Shown here piece after piece: positions 1 through 10,544 of a stretch of 64,000 nt of DNA. The stretch comes from Microbacterium algeriense. GTDB taxonomy: Bacteria > Actinomycetota > Actinomycetes > Actinomycetales > Microbacteriaceae. The notes beneath the pieces are model-generated. The model had not been told where the DNA came from. It was given only the letters and a program-made list of their open reading frames with translations, and did not search any database. The stretch is taken from positions 620,001 to 684,000 of the forward strand of contig NZ_WAAO01000002.1 of NCBI RefSeq assembly GCF_008868005.1, written 5' to 3'. Position 1 is the stretch's first letter, and each line of letters starts with the position of its first letter. The position numbers and the translations under genes were made by a program.

Positions 1-703
1 CGGAGTTCATCTTCGTGAAGGCCGCTTTCACGAACCGCGACGCCGACGACAGGTCGCCCGGCAGGCCGATGGCGCCCATGCCGCGGCTGTACACGTCGAA
101 CTCGAGGGCGTCGGAGAAGTTGTTCTGCGGTGGGTTCGTCGACAGGTGCATGAAGTTGTTGAGGGTGAACGCCTGGATGTCGAAGGTGGGGTTGTTGGTG
201 AGGACCCCGATCGGGTTGTCGTACACCTTCAGACCCTCCGCCACGCTCTCCACGGTGATCGACGTCGTCCGATCGGAGATGATCCAGTGCAGCGGCGACA
301 GCGGGAAGGCGTCGCTGAAGGAGATGTCGACGAGGTTGATCCGCTCCAGCTCGGCCTTGACCTCGTCCACGGTCTCGAACTGTCCGAGGATCCAGGGGAT
401 GAACTCGAACGGCGTGATGTTGGTCTTGTCCGACGCTTCCGGTTTGTAATCGGCGTTCCCGGGGAAGTTGAGACCGGCCATGCTGAGGCCCTTCTCGTTC
501 GTCGCGTCGTAGTACAGGGGATAGCCGTCCGAGATCGTCGCCATCCCGATGATGGCGTGGTGCGTGGGCAGGGGTTCCGCCCGCCGGAACCGGAAGGGGA
601 AGTTCCTCGGCGTCACCGTCACCGCCTCGTTGTACGAGAACTCCAGGTCCAGATTGCGCCCGAAGTAGTGGTCCGAAGTCGTGTAGTTCGCCCCTGTGCA
701 CAT
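1..703 (-). CDS. Choloylglycine hydrolase / penicillin V acylase family protein, C-terminus cut by window edge
   Basis: Ntn-type linear amide C-N hydrolase. The minus-strand reading starts ATG-TGC (Met-Cys-Thr-Gly), so Cys2 becomes the N-terminal nucleophile once Met is removed. Arg16 and Asp19 in GRNLDLE, Asn79 in AGLNFPG and a later TNNPTFD stretch match the conserved active-site residues of bile salt hydrolases and penicillin acylases. About 234 residues are visible of a usual 320-350, and the frame is still open at base 1. Family assignment is secure. The substrate (bile salt, penicillin V or acyl-homoserine lactone) cannot be read from the sequence. It is divergent from the aldo/keto reductase. 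Confidence 0.9.
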   Translation of the reverse strand, partial: MCTGANYTTSDHYFGRNLDLEFSYNEAVTVTPRNFPFRFRRAEPLPTHHAIIGMATISDGYPLYYDATNEKGLSMAGLNFPGNADYKPEASDKTNITPFEFIPWILGQFETVDEVKAELERINLVDISFSDAFPLSPLHWIISDRTTSITVESVAEGLKVYDNPIGVLTNNPTFDIQAFTLNNFMHLSTNPPQNNFSDALEFDVYSRGMGAIGLPGDLSSASRFVKAAFTKMNS

Positions 704-773
704 GTCGTCACCCTCCGATGTGAGCTGATCCGTCTCGTGTGGGGCCCACGATACGTGCGAGTCCGTCGCTTGA

Positions 774-1877
<1,104 letters not shown>

Positions 1878-1906
1878 TCGCCGGCGGACCGAGGAGAGGA
1901 GAGACC

Positions 1907-2638
1907 GTGGCACGCGTATTCGTCACCGGTTCCACACAGGGGATCGGTCGTGCGACTGCCGCGGCCCTTCTCGACGACGACCATGACGTCGTGGTCCACG
2001 CCCGCACGGACCACCGCCTCGCCGACCTCGATGATCTGCTCGCCCGCGGGGCGCGGAGCGTCGTCGGAGATCTCGCGCTGCCGGATCAGGTGCGCAGCCT
2101 CGCGGAGCACGCGGGGGACCTCGGACCGTTCGATGCGGTCATCCACAATGCGGGGGTGCTGGACGGCCCGGCGCTGCTGCCCGTCAATGTCGTGGCACCG
2201 TACGTCCTCACCGCGCTGGTCCCTGCTGCGCGGTCGATCTACCTCTCCAGCGGCATGCATCGCGGCGGTTCGGCCGAGCTCTCGCGTCTCGACTGGACCG
2301 GGAACCGTCGGACCGCCTCGTACTCGGACAGCAAGCTGCTCCTGACCGTGTTGATGGCAGCGGTCGCCCGACGGTGGCCCGATGTGCTCTCCAACGCCGT
2401 GGACCCCGGTTGGGTGCCCACGCGGATGGGTGGCCCGTCGGCGAGGGACGACCTGGAACTCGGGCACGTCACGCAGTCGTGGCTGGCGACCTCGGAAGAC
2501 CCGGCGGCGCTGGTCTCCGGAGCCTATTGGTTCCACCAGCGCATCCGGGATCCGCACCCTGCCGTGCACGACGAGGCCACACAGGACGCCCTGATCGCTG
2601 CGCTGGCGAAGCACACCGGAGTTCCCCTCCGCGAGTGA
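1907..2638 (+). CDS. Short-chain dehydrogenase/reductase
   Basis: Classical SDR of 243 residues. It has an N-terminal Rossmann glycine motif TGSTQGIG, the NAG motif in HNAGVL, and the catalytic Tyr-x3-Lys in SYSDSK with a preceding Ser in YLSSGMH. The GTG at 1907 was chosen because GAGGAGAGGA lies just upstream; longer in-frame extensions run through the preceding gene. It follows the aldo/keto reductase closely, suggesting one operon of NAD(P)H oxidoreductases. Substrate unknown. Confidence 0.88.
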   Translation: MARVFVTGSTQGIGRATAAALLDDDHDVVVHARTDHRLADLDDLLARGARSVVGDLALPDQVRSLAEHAGDLGPFDAVIHNAGVLDGPALLPVNVVAPYVLTALVPAARSIYLSSGMHRGGSAELSRLDWTGNRRTASYSDSKLLLTVLMAAVARRWPDVLSNAVDPGWVPTRMGGPSARDDLELGHVTQSWLATSEDPAALVSGAYWFHQRIRDPHPAVHDEATQDALIAALAKHTGVPLRE

Positions 2639-2640
2639 TC

Positions 2641-2663
2641 GGCGGGGCCTCGGCGGCCCCGCC
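2641..2663. terminator. Bidirectional hairpin terminator
   Basis: Perfect 9-bp stem GGCGGGGCC/GGCCCCGCC with a 5-base loop, lying between the convergent SDR and ABC permease genes. No clear T-run follows, as is common in high-GC actinobacteria. Confidence 0.6.
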
Positions 2664-2672
2664 GCCTCTGAT

Positions 2673-3995
2673 TCACGCGGTCCGGAACGCCCCCTGCAGC
2701 AGAGGACGCGTCGCCCAGGTGCTGGCCCACACGACACCGATGCCGACGGCCACGACGAGCGCGATCGTGAACACGGACACCGGGGCCGTGATCAGGGCGA
2801 GCCCGACCAAGGGGAACACGAGAACGGCCGCGACGAGAGCCGATCCGATCGCCGTGACCAGCAGCGGAGACATGATCGCGCGTCGACGCGCGCGGTCCAC
2901 CGTCTCGAGCGGGACTCCGAGGTGATGCAGGCTCCGGTGGAGCTCCCGCTGGTCGAGGACATCGGACGCCTGGTTCACGCCGACGGATGCCGCCACCATC
3001 AGGAAGGATCCGATCAGGGTGATGATCAGGCCTGTCCGGATGTCGTCGGCGAGGGCGAGGTCCGCAGCCGACAGGTCAGCCCCGCTGAGAGTGTCCAGCA
3101 GAGCGACGCCGGTGCCGGCGAAGACGGCCATGAAGCTCGCCATCGCGATGCCGCCCACCTGACGCCACGCGGCCTTCGGCGAGTCCAGCACGATCCGGGA
3201 GGCGAGAAGACGCTCGGGAGTCTCGGCGCGCTTCAGCTGGCGCGATGCGCTGACCTTCAGCACCCACGGACCCATGAGGTTGAGGACCGCGAGACACGCG
3301 GCGAACAGCAGCGCGACGACGATGATGGTGACGAACAGCTCGGCCACAGCCGGGAAGACCTTGATCAGGGCGAAGGACACGGCGATGGCCCCCACCGCGA
3401 TGACGGCTCGGATCCAGTGCACCTTCGATGGCTCGGTACGCGTGCGGACGCCGAGGGGCGAGATCACCACGCGGCGGAGCCCGATGACCGCGCTGGCTGC
3501 GGCCAGCACGAGCACCCCGCCGACCACGGCGAGCATTCCCCAGGGCGGCAGCAGCACCGCGCCGACCCCGAGTGCCTCGCCCCGGAACGGGATGAGGCCG
3601 ATGAGCGGGCTGAGTGCGATGTGCCCGAGCACACCGGCGATCGCCCCGGCGCCGGCGACGAGGACGGACTCGGCGACCGTCGCGAAGGTCACACCGGCGG
3701 GGGAGACGCCCAGCAGACGCAGCGTGGACAGTCGCTCGTCTCGGCGTCGGGCCGACAGGCGCGCCGCGGCGCCGCCCAATGACATCAACGGGACGACGAG
3801 CAGCACGAGCGCGATGGCCGCCAGCGCCTGGTAGAGCGCGGCTTCCGGATCCGTCCACCGCCAGAACGCCTGGGCGCCGCCCACGACGGTGAGGACGAGC
3901 GTCGTCACGATCCCGAAGGCGACCACCGGGAGCACGAGAACGCTGTTCTGCCCCGGTGCGGGACGCAGCAGCAACGCGAGAACCGTGCGGTTCAT
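2673..3995 (-). CDS. FtsX-like ABC transporter permease
   Basis: Integral membrane subunit of an ABC exporter of the MacB/LolC superfamily, 440 residues. Several hydrophobic stretches are evident (near residues 20-40, 100-145, 160-190, 215-265, 330-360 and 385-430), with soluble RLSARRRDERLSTLRLLG-type coupling segments between them. The start MNRTVLALL is fixed by an ATGA overlap with the end of the ATPase gene, so the two are translationally coupled. It probably forms a dimeric transporter with that ATPase. Substrate unknown; drug, peptide or lipoprotein release are all possible. Confidence 0.85.
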   Translation of the reverse strand: MNRTVLALLLRPAPGQNSVLVLPVVAFGIVTTLVLTVVGGAQAFWRWTDPEAALYQALAAIALVLLVVPLMSLGGAAARLSARRRDERLSTLRLLGVSPAGVTFATVAESVLVAGAGAIAGVLGHIALSPLIGLIPFRGEALGVGAVLLPPWGMLAVVGGVLVLAAASAVIGLRRVVISPLGVRTRTEPSKVHWIRAVIAVGAIAVSFALIKVFPAVAELFVTIIVVALLFAACLAVLNLMGPWVLKVSASRQLKRAETPERLLASRIVLDSPKAAWRQVGGIAMASFMAVFAGTGVALLDTLSGADLSAADLALADDIRTGLIITLIGSFLMVAASVGVNQASDVLDQRELHRSLHHLGVPLETVDRARRRAIMSPLLVTAIGSALVAAVLVFPLVGLALITAPVSVFTIALVVAVGIGVVWASTWATRPLLQGAFRTA

Positions 3996-4687
3996 GCGTT
4001 CACCGCCGATCCGAGGATGCGGCCGTCGCGCACGGCGATCGTGCGGGTGCAGCGGGCGGCGACGTCGGCGTCGTGCGTCACGACGACGAGCGTGCGGCCC
4101 TGACCCGTGGTGGACCACAGCAGGGCGTCCATCACCTCGGCGGATGTGCGGGAGTCGAGCGCTCCCGTCGGTTCGTCGGCGAACACCACCTCCGCGCCGG
4201 TCGCCTGCGCCCTGGCGATCGCCACGCGCTGCGCCTGGCCTCCGGAGAGCTCGCCGATCCGCCGGTCCTCCATCCCGGAGAGTCCGAGCGCGGCCAGCCA
4301 GGAGGCCGCGTGCTGCACCGCGTCCTGCCGCCGGACTCCGTTGATCATCGACGCCAGAGCGACGTTCTCGACGGCCGTCAGCTCCGGGATCAGCAGTCCC
4401 TGCTGGAAGACGAAACCGAAGCGCTCCCGTCGCAGCCGTGATCGGGCGGACTCGCCGAGCGCGGTGACCTCGATCGCGGCCCCCTCAGCGGGACGGAAGA
4501 CGGCGCTGCCCGCATCCGGCGCGGTGATCCCCGCCAGCACGTGCAGGAGTGTCGTCTTGCCGGAGCCCGACGCACCCATGATCGCGACGGACTCGCCGCG
4601 GTGGATGGCGAGGTCGACGCCGGCGAGCGCGCGCGTCGTGCCGAAGTTCTTGATGAGGGCGTGTGCTTCGATCACGGGAATGTTCAT
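3992..4687 (-). CDS. ABC transporter ATP-binding protein (MacB/LolD type)
   Basis: Nucleotide-binding subunit, 231 residues from ATG at 4687. It shows Walker A GASGSGKT, signature LSGGQ, Walker B VVFADEP followed by TGALD, and the His switch in VVTHD, all in canonical order. Length and the TGALD segment fit the LolD/MacB/FtsE-like group that pairs with FtsX-type permeases. The last bases overlap the permease start (ATGA), so the pair is one operon read leftward. Confidence 0.92.
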   Translation of the reverse strand: MNIPVIEAHALIKNFGTTRALAGVDLAIHRGESVAIMGASGSGKTTLLHVLAGITAPDAGSAVFRPAEGAAIEVTALGESARSRLRRERFGFVFQQGLLIPELTAVENVALASMINGVRRQDAVQHAASWLAALGLSGMEDRRIGELSGGQAQRVAIARAQATGAEVVFADEPTGALDSRTSAEVMDALLWSTTGQGRTLVVVTHDADVAARCTRTIAVRDGRILGSAVNA

Positions 4688-4788
4688 GATTCCAGCCTGG
4701 TCACCCGGCCTGCGCGCGTCGTCGCTCCGCCGGATGACCATGCGGACCCGACGTCATCCGGGAGGATGAGATCGGGTCCGCGCCGCGA

Positions 4789-5868
4789 TCAGAGCTTCTT
4801 CTGCCAGGCGCCGGCGTACGACACCGGCACGAACCCGACCGCCTCGTTGATGTCGAGCATCGGTCGATTCTCCTCCGCGTTGAACGTCGAGACCACGGTC
4901 GCATCGGGCATCAGCTCGCGCCACCGGAGGAGGTTCGCGCACTTGACGATCATCCCCAGGCGGTGTCCGCGGTGCTCCTTCGAGACCAGGGTGCCGAACT
5001 GATGCGTGACCCCTCTCCGCTCGGCGCCGATCAGCAACTCGTTGTACGCCACGAGGTCACCGGTCGGCACATGCTGGACGGCGACGACGGACACGGTCTG
5101 GCCCGCCCCGGTCAGCCTCGCCTCGCGCCGGACGACGCGGTCCTCGTCCCACACCTCGGCCACGAAGTCCATGTCACCGCTGGGCGCATCGGTCGACAGC
5201 TTCGCGAGGACGGCGGCGAAGCCTGCCCGCAGCTCGGGCGGCGTCGGCATCGTCCATTCGAGCACCCGGTAGTCGGGTCCGGCGACGGCGAGCGCGTCGG
5301 TCAGCGCCGTGCGCAACGGGGCGGGATCGGAGCGGAGGTCGGCTTCGCTGTTGCGCTCCACCTGCTCGAGGGTGAAACCGCGGCTCTCGATCAGGTCGCT
5401 CAACCGAGTGGCGGGGACCCGGCCCCAGCCCGTCTTCGGCACGAGCATCCGCTCCGCCTCCTCCGGACGGTGCAGCGACCAGATCTGCAGCACGCTGCGC
5501 CCGCGGTCGCGCGCCTCGGTCTCGGCGCGCGAGAGCAGCGCGTCCTCGATGCCGTGGCCCCAGCGGTCCTCGGGGACGAGAAGGTCGATCTCGGCGGCAT
5601 GCGCTTCCTCCTCCTGCGCGAAGGAGATCGTCACCATTCCGGCGATCTCTCCGTCGACGCGGGCGATGAAGCCGAGATCCAGCGAGTCGGCGTCGTCCTG
5701 CCAGTTCGGCAGGAGCTGCGCGGCGTCGGGGGCCAGGTCGGGGAGTCCCACCTGCTCGTCGCAGATCCGGCGGTTGAGTTCGCCGTAGGCGCGGAAGTCC
5801 GCCGCGGTGTCGTCGTCGAGCGTGGCCGGAACGATCAGCGGGGTGATGGTCAGGTCGGCGATGGTCAT
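4789..5868 (-). CDS. Tandem GNAT acetyltransferase
   Basis: 359 residues with two GNAT-like halves. The N-terminal half contains GFIARVDGEIAGMV followed by an acetyl-CoA-type loop around DRWGHGIED. The C-terminal half contains VAYNELLI then EHRGHRLGM and NAEENRPMLDINEAVGF, a very typical acetyl-CoA-binding and C-terminal GNAT pattern. The double-domain layout is like mycothiol synthase, but the context is different and no specific substrate can be named. Monocistronic, with a strong hairpin just upstream. Confidence 0.85.
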   Translation of the reverse strand: MTIADLTITPLIVPATLDDDTAADFRAYGELNRRICDEQVGLPDLAPDAAQLLPNWQDDADSLDLGFIARVDGEIAGMVTISFAQEEEAHAAEIDLLVPEDRWGHGIEDALLSRAETEARDRGRSVLQIWSLHRPEEAERMLVPKTGWGRVPATRLSDLIESRGFTLEQVERNSEADLRSDPAPLRTALTDALAVAGPDYRVLEWTMPTPPELRAGFAAVLAKLSTDAPSGDMDFVAEVWDEDRVVRREARLTGAGQTVSVVAVQHVPTGDLVAYNELLIGAERRGVTHQFGTLVSKEHRGHRLGMIVKCANLLRWRELMPDATVVSTFNAEENRPMLDINEAVGFVPVSYAGAWQKKL

Positions 5869-5905
5869 GTCAGGTCCTTCGGGGTTCTACGGGGAGCGGT
5901 TCCGT

Positions 5906-5943
5906 CCCGGCATCCGTCCACGGGTGTGCGGACGGATGCCGGG
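5906..5943. terminator. Hairpin terminator after the small basic protein gene
   Basis: Perfect 14-bp inverted repeat (CCCGGCATCCGTCC and its complement) around a 10-base loop, between the stop of the 94-residue gene and the start of the GNAT gene, both read leftward. A second, 11-bp hairpin at 5963-5989 spans the stop codon. Confidence 0.6.
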
Positions 5944-5976
5944 GCGGGGTGCGCGTCGAGGTCGGCATGCGCTCGG

Positions 5977-6261
5977 TCAGCGCATGCCGCGCTGCATGTC
6001 GAACGTCATCAGTGCGTACGACTCGGCGGCGGAGCGGTGACGCTGCTCGCCGAGCAGGAAGGCGTCTCCCGGATCGGTGAGGATCCGACGGCGCTCGCGG
6101 CGCGGACGCTGGGTCCGCTGGAGCAGCCAGATGCCGATCCGGAGAGAGAGGCGATCCGCCATCCCCAGCCGGAGCAGTTCCTCGTCGCGGGGGATGTGGA
6201 GGACCTCGCGGTCCTCGATATCGGGCGGGTGGGCGGTGTTGCGGTGCAACGTGGAGTTCAC
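5977..6261 (-). CDS. Small basic conserved protein, unknown function
   Basis: 94 residues from GTG at 6261, preceded by GAAGGA at good spacing. The middle contains RLSLRIGIWLLQRTQR, an amphipathic segment flanked by a run of arginines, which could be a short membrane-associated helix. I recall similar small proteins in Microbacteriaceae genomes but cannot give a function. It lies downstream of a well-formed promoter and a 37-codon mini-gene. Confidence 0.65.
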   Translation of the reverse strand: MNSTLHRNTAHPPDIEDREVLHIPRDEELLRLGMADRLSLRIGIWLLQRTQRPRRERRRILTDPGDAFLLGEQRHRSAAESYALMTFDMQRGMR

Positions 6262-6479
6262 GATGGTTCCTTCGAGATGGGTGCGATGAGTGGATGCGGA
6301 AGCACCCCGCCGCGACGCCTCGGCGGACGGCGATGGTGCGGACGGAGGCGACGCCGGGGCCGCAGAAGAGCGGGTGCCGAGCGAGGCGGGAGATCCGTGA
6401 TCTGAGGACAGATCAGAGGGTGGGGCGCGGACGCGCCGACCGGAGAGGGCCCACTACGGGCCGGAGAATCGGTGCGCTG

Positions 6480-6593
6480 CTACGAGAGCGAGCCGAAGCG
6501 GTCGCCGGCGGTTACCGAGAACGCGTGGCGCGGCGCAGAGTGCGCGGGCGCGGCGAGGCCAGTGGCCTGGGCGTTGAGCTGAGTGATCATCAT
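6480..6593 (-). CDS. 37-residue mini-gene with a strong ribosome binding site
   Basis: ATG-ATG start at 6593, preceded by AAAGGAGGT at optimal spacing, then MMITQLNAQATGLAAPAHSA and ending at TAG 6480. It begins about 35 bases after a good -10 box (6628-6633) and stands about 220 bases ahead of the 94-residue gene on the same strand. It may be a real small protein or a translated leader controlling the downstream gene; the sequence does not decide. No signal peptide or known motif. Confidence 0.5.
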   Translation of the reverse strand: MMITQLNAQATGLAAPAHSAPRHAFSVTAGDRFGSLS

Positions 6594-6627
6594 CGGTAAC
6601 CTCCTTTCGTGTGGCGATCCGGAGGCA

Positions 6628-6657
6628 ACCGTAGCGAAACTCGCAGCGAATCGTCAA
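6628..6657 (-). promoter_or_regulatory. Sigma70-type promoter for the mini-gene and the small basic protein
   Basis: On the minus strand TTGACG (6657-6652), an 18-base spacer and TACGGT (6633-6628), followed by a short leader and the strong ribosome binding site of the mini-gene. Confidence 0.6.
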
Positions 6658-6784
6658 GAACTTCGTGCTAAGCACGGCGTGTCGCCCCGATGCGGCTTTC
6701 GTCTCCGACCGCGCGGGATGACGGCCGAAGCCCGGGATTCCGGTAGCGTAGCCGCGTGATTCTCCCCGGACGAGTGGTGCCCGC

Positions 6785-9700
6785 ATGCATCTGAAGAGCC
6801 TGACGCTCAAGGGGTTCAAATCGTTCGCGCAGCCGACGAGCTTCGTGTTCGAGCCCGGCGTGACCTGCATCGTCGGCCCGAACGGCTCCGGCAAGTCCAA
6901 CGTCGTGGACGCGCTCGCCTGGGTGATGGGGGAGCAGGGTGCCAAGACCCTTCGCGGCGGCAAGATGGAGGACGTCATCTTCGCGGGCACGTCGACGCGC
7001 GGCCCCCTCGGCCGCGCCGAGGTGCAGCTCACGATCGACAACGCCGACGGCGCTCTGCCGATCGAGTACGCCGAGGTCACGATCAGCCGGACACTGTTCC
7101 GCAACGGTTCCAGCGAGTACGCGATCAACGGCGAAGGATGCCGGCTCCTCGACGTGCAGGAGCTCCTGAGCGACTCGGGCCTCGGCCGCGAGATGCACGT
7201 GATCGTGGGGCAAGGGCGTCTGGACACCGTGCTGCAGGCGTCGCCGGAGGACCGCCGCGGATTCATCGAGGAAGCGGCCGGAATCCTGAAGCACCGTCGC
7301 CGCAAGGAGAAGACCCTCCGCAAGCTCGACGCCATGGAGGCGAACCTCACGCGCCTCAGCGACCTGGCCGGTGAGATCCGTCGCCAGCTCAAGCCTCTGG
7401 GCCGCCAGGCGGAGATCGCCCGCGAGGCGCAGACCATCGCCGCGGTCGTCCGCGACGCCAAAGCCCGTCTCTTCGCCGATGACGTCGTCGCTCTGCGCGC
7501 GGCGCTGGCCGACCATACGCGCACCGAGCATGAGCGTCACACCGAGCGTCTCGTGCTGTCGGATCAGGCCGAGACCGTGCGTGCCGGAATCGCCCGCCTC
7601 GAGCAGGATCAGAACTCCGTCGCGGTGGACCAGGCGCGCAGCGTGGCGTTCGGGCTCGAGCAGGTCCAGGAGCGCATGCGCGGTCTGTACACCCTGGCCA
7701 ATCAGCGCCTGGCACTCCTCGGCACGGAGGACGACGACGCGGCAGTGTCCGCCGTCACCGTGACCCAGGGCATGATCAACGAGGCCAAGGAGGAGATCGA
7801 CACGATCTCAGCGGGACTCGGCGACGCTCAGGACGCCGCCGCGGCAGCGAGCCGTGAGGTCGTGCACGCGCGAGCGGAGCTCGACACGCTCGACGTGGAC
7901 ATCGCCGAGCAGAGCGCACTGGTGTCGGAGTACGACATGCGGCTGTCGACCCTGCGCGGGACGGCGGACGCCGCCGCTTCCGCCCTCGCCGCCGTGCGGG
8001 GAGCCGTGCTCCGCCAGGAGAACGCCCTCGAGGCCGCGAACGTGCGTCGGCGTGAGGCGGCGGAAGCGCTCGAGGCCATCGACGACGCGGAGGCGCCGGA
8101 AGGCACCGCCGCGGAGCACGCTGCCGCGTACGAGAGCGCGCAGCGGGCGGCGACCGCGGCCGAGGCGGAGCGCGAGACGCTGCGCGAACGGCTGCACGCC
8201 GCGGAGCGCGAGGTCGACTCCCTCACGGCCAAGGCTGCCGCGCTGAGCAGTGCGCTGTCGCTCTCCGGCGGGGCTGCCGAGATCGTCCAGGCCGGGGGTC
8301 AGGGAGTTCGGGGCCTCGTCGGCGACGCCGTCCAGGTCCGTGCGGGCTACGAGGCGGCGATCGCCGCGGTGCTCGGTCCGCTCGCCGAGGGTGTCCTCGT
8401 CGATACCGCCGAGGACGCTTTCGCCCTGGCAGCCGAGTCCACCGACCTGCGCAGGGGAGTCGTCGACTTCGTCGTCGCGGAAGCGAAGCGCACCCACCCC
8501 GACCTGCCCGCCGTCGACCGGGTCACGCCCGCGGTGGAGACCGTGACAGCTCCGGATGGAATCCTGGGCGTGCTGTCGCATGTGCTGATCGCCGAGGATT
8601 GGGACGCCGCCAGGGCTGCCAGGACCGCGCTCGATGTCGCCGGTGACACGGCGACGACGATCGTCACCCTGGGCGGTGACGTGATCACCGCGCAGACGCT
8701 CCGCACGGGCTCCGGCGGTGAGCGCTCGCGTCTGGAGCTCGCGGCAGAGCGTGATGCGGCGGCCGAACGGCTCGCCGAGATCCAGGTCGTCGTCGATTCT
8801 CTCCGCCTCGCTCGTGAGGAGGCGAACGAGACCGTCGAGACCACCCGACGTCAAGCCAAGGATGCGCTCCGTGCGCTGCGCGAACACGACGCTGCCCTCG
8901 CCACGCACGCCGAGCAGGTGAACCGCGTCACCGTTCGCCACGAGTCCGCCGTCGCCGAGTGCGAGCGGTTGGAGGCCGGGCTTGCGCAGGCTCAGGCCGC
9001 TGTCGCCGATGCCGAGTCCAAAGCGCAGAATGCGAAGGCGGCCCTCGACGAGGCGATCGCCGCACCGCGGCCGGTCCTCGACGCCTCTGCCCGCGATGGT
9101 CTGCTGGAGGCGCTCGAACTCGCCCGTGAGGGGGAGGTTCGCGCCCGACTGGAGATCGAGACGCTGCGCGAACGTGTGCGAGCGGCGCAGGCGCGGGTCA
9201 CGGGTCTGGAGCGGCAGCGGGAGCAGGAGCGCGACGCCGCTGCCGAGGCTGCCCGTCGTGCCGTGATCCGCCGCGCGCAGCGGGAGGCGGCTTCCGGGGT
9301 GGCAGCCGAGCTTCCGCGCATCCTCGACTCGCTCGACAGGTCCGTGACCGAGGCGAGGCTCGCCCTCGCGGAAGCGGAGGCGGCGCGCTCGGCGCAGAAC
9401 GAGGAGCTCGTCGCCCTGCGCGCACAGGAGACCTCGCTCCGCGAGCGCCTCGCGGGGCTGACCGAGAGCGTGCACGGGCTCGAGCTTCAGATCCACGAGA
9501 AGAAGCTGCACTTGAACAGCCTTCTCGAGCGCGTGTCCTCTGAGCTCGCCCTGGACGAAGATATTCTCATTGCGGAATATGGACCCGACCAGCTCGTTCC
9601 TCGGGATCCGGGTGCGGAGCCCGCGCCCGACGAACTCCTCGACGACACGGCGATCCCCTTCGACCGCCGTATCCAGCAGCGCCGTCTGGCCGACGCCGAG

Positions 9701-10330
9701 CGCAAGCTCTCCCAGCTCGGGCGCGTGAACCCGCTGGCACTGGAGGAGTTCGCGGCGCTCGAGCAGAGACATGCCTTCCTCACGGAGCAGCTCGCCGATC
9801 TGACGCAGACCCGCCAGGACCTCCTCACGATCATCACGGACCTCGACGAGCGGATGCAGACCATCTTCGCGAGCGCGTTCGAGGACACGAAGGAGGCGTT
9901 CGGTCAGGTCTTCCCCCTGCTCTTCCCCGGTGGGACCGGGAGCATCTCGCTCACGGATCCGGACAACATGCTGACGACGGGCATCGAGGTGTCGGTCCGT
10001 CCGGTCGGCAAGAAGATCGAGCGGCTCTCCCTGCTGTCCGGCGGAGAGCGTTCGCTCGCGGCGGTCGCGCTGCTGGTGGCGATCTTCAAGGCTCGGCCGA
10101 GCCCGTTCTACATCCTCGACGAGGTGGAGGCGGCGCTCGACGACGCGAACCTGGGACGTCTGCTCACGGTGTTCGAGCAGCTCAGGGAGAGCTCGCAGCT
10201 GCTCATCATCACGCACCAGAAGCGCACGATGGAGATCGCCGATGCCCTGTACGGCGTCTCGATGCGCCAGGACGGTGTCTCGGCCGTCGTCGGCCAGCGC
10301 GTCGGCGACCGCGCCGCCGCCGTCGTCTGA
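6785..10330 (+). CDS. smc: Chromosome segregation ATPase SMC
   Basis: Bacterial condensin subunit of 1181 residues, full length. N-terminal ATPase lobe with Walker A GPNGSGKS (31-38); long Ala/Glu/Arg-rich coiled coil (about 170-500); hinge beginning near GVRGLVGDAVQV (about 505-650); return coiled coil; and C-terminal lobe with signature LSGGERS (about 1085) and Walker B FYILDEVEAALDD (about 1107). It folds back on itself, dimerises through the hinge and, with ScpA/ScpB, organises and segregates the chromosome. ftsY follows 214 bases downstream, the common smc-ftsY order. Confidence 0.97.
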   Translation: MHLKSLTLKGFKSFAQPTSFVFEPGVTCIVGPNGSGKSNVVDALAWVMGEQGAKTLRGGKMEDVIFAGTSTRGPLGRAEVQLTIDNADGALPIEYAEVTISRTLFRNGSSEYAINGEGCRLLDVQELLSDSGLGREMHVIVGQGRLDTVLQASPEDRRGFIEEAAGILKHRRRKEKTLRKLDAMEANLTRLSDLAGEIRRQLKPLGRQAEIAREAQTIAAVVRDAKARLFADDVVALRAALADHTRTEHERHTERLVLSDQAETVRAGIARLEQDQNSVAVDQARSVAFGLEQVQERMRGLYTLANQRLALLGTEDDDAAVSAVTVTQGMINEAKEEIDTISAGLGDAQDAAAAASREVVHARAELDTLDVDIAEQSALVSEYDMRLSTLRGTADAAASALAAVRGAVLRQENALEAANVRRREAAEALEAIDDAEAPEGTAAEHAAAYESAQRAATAAEAERETLRERLHAAEREVDSLTAKAAALSSALSLSGGAAEIVQAGGQGVRGLVGDAVQVRAGYEAAIAAVLGPLAEGVLVDTAEDAFALAAESTDLRRGVVDFVVAEAKRTHPDLPAVDRVTPAVETVTAPDGILGVLSHVLIAEDWDAARAARTALDVAGDTATTIVTLGGDVITAQTLRTGSGGERSRLELAAERDAAAERLAEIQVVVDSLRLAREEANETVETTRRQAKDALRALREHDAALATHAEQVNRVTVRHESAVAECERLEAGLAQAQAAVADAESKAQNAKAALDEAIAAPRPVLDASARDGLLEALELAREGEVRARLEIETLRERVRAAQARVTGLERQREQERDAAAEAARRAVIRRAQREAASGVAAELPRILDSLDRSVTEARLALAEAEAARSAQNEELVALRAQETSLRERLAGLTESVHGLELQIHEKKLHLNSLLERVSSELALDEDILIAEYGPDQLVPRDPGAEPAPDELLDDTAIPFDRRIQQRRLADAERKLSQLGRVNPLALEEFAALEQRHAFLTEQLADLTQTRQDLLTIITDLDERMQTIFASAFEDTKEAFGQVFPLLFPGGTGSISLTDPDNMLTTGIEVSVRPVGKKIERLSLLSGGERSLAAVALLVAIFKARPSPFYILDEVEAALDDANLGRLLTVFEQLRESSQLLIITHQKRTMEIADALYGVSMRQDGVSAVVGQRVGDRAAAVV

Positions 10331-10544
10331 CCCGTCCCGCCCCATCCGCCTCTCCCGTCCCCGCGTCTGCTCCGCCGTTCGACTGAGCACAACTTCGGAG
10401 TTCGGGAGGCGCTTGCGGCGTGTCGACCTGTGATGCGCGGCGTGTCGAGCAGGATCTCCGAAGCTGTGCAGAGGAGAGTCGCGCGGCGACGGGGGTGGGG
10501 AGTGTTCGGCGGCCATCCTGCAGCGCTACCCGTAGGCTGGGGGG

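Noticed and set aside
7808..10516. 902-residue minus-strand reading opposite smc
   Set aside because: Antisense artefact of high third-position G/C; Arg/Gly/Leu-rich with no motif.
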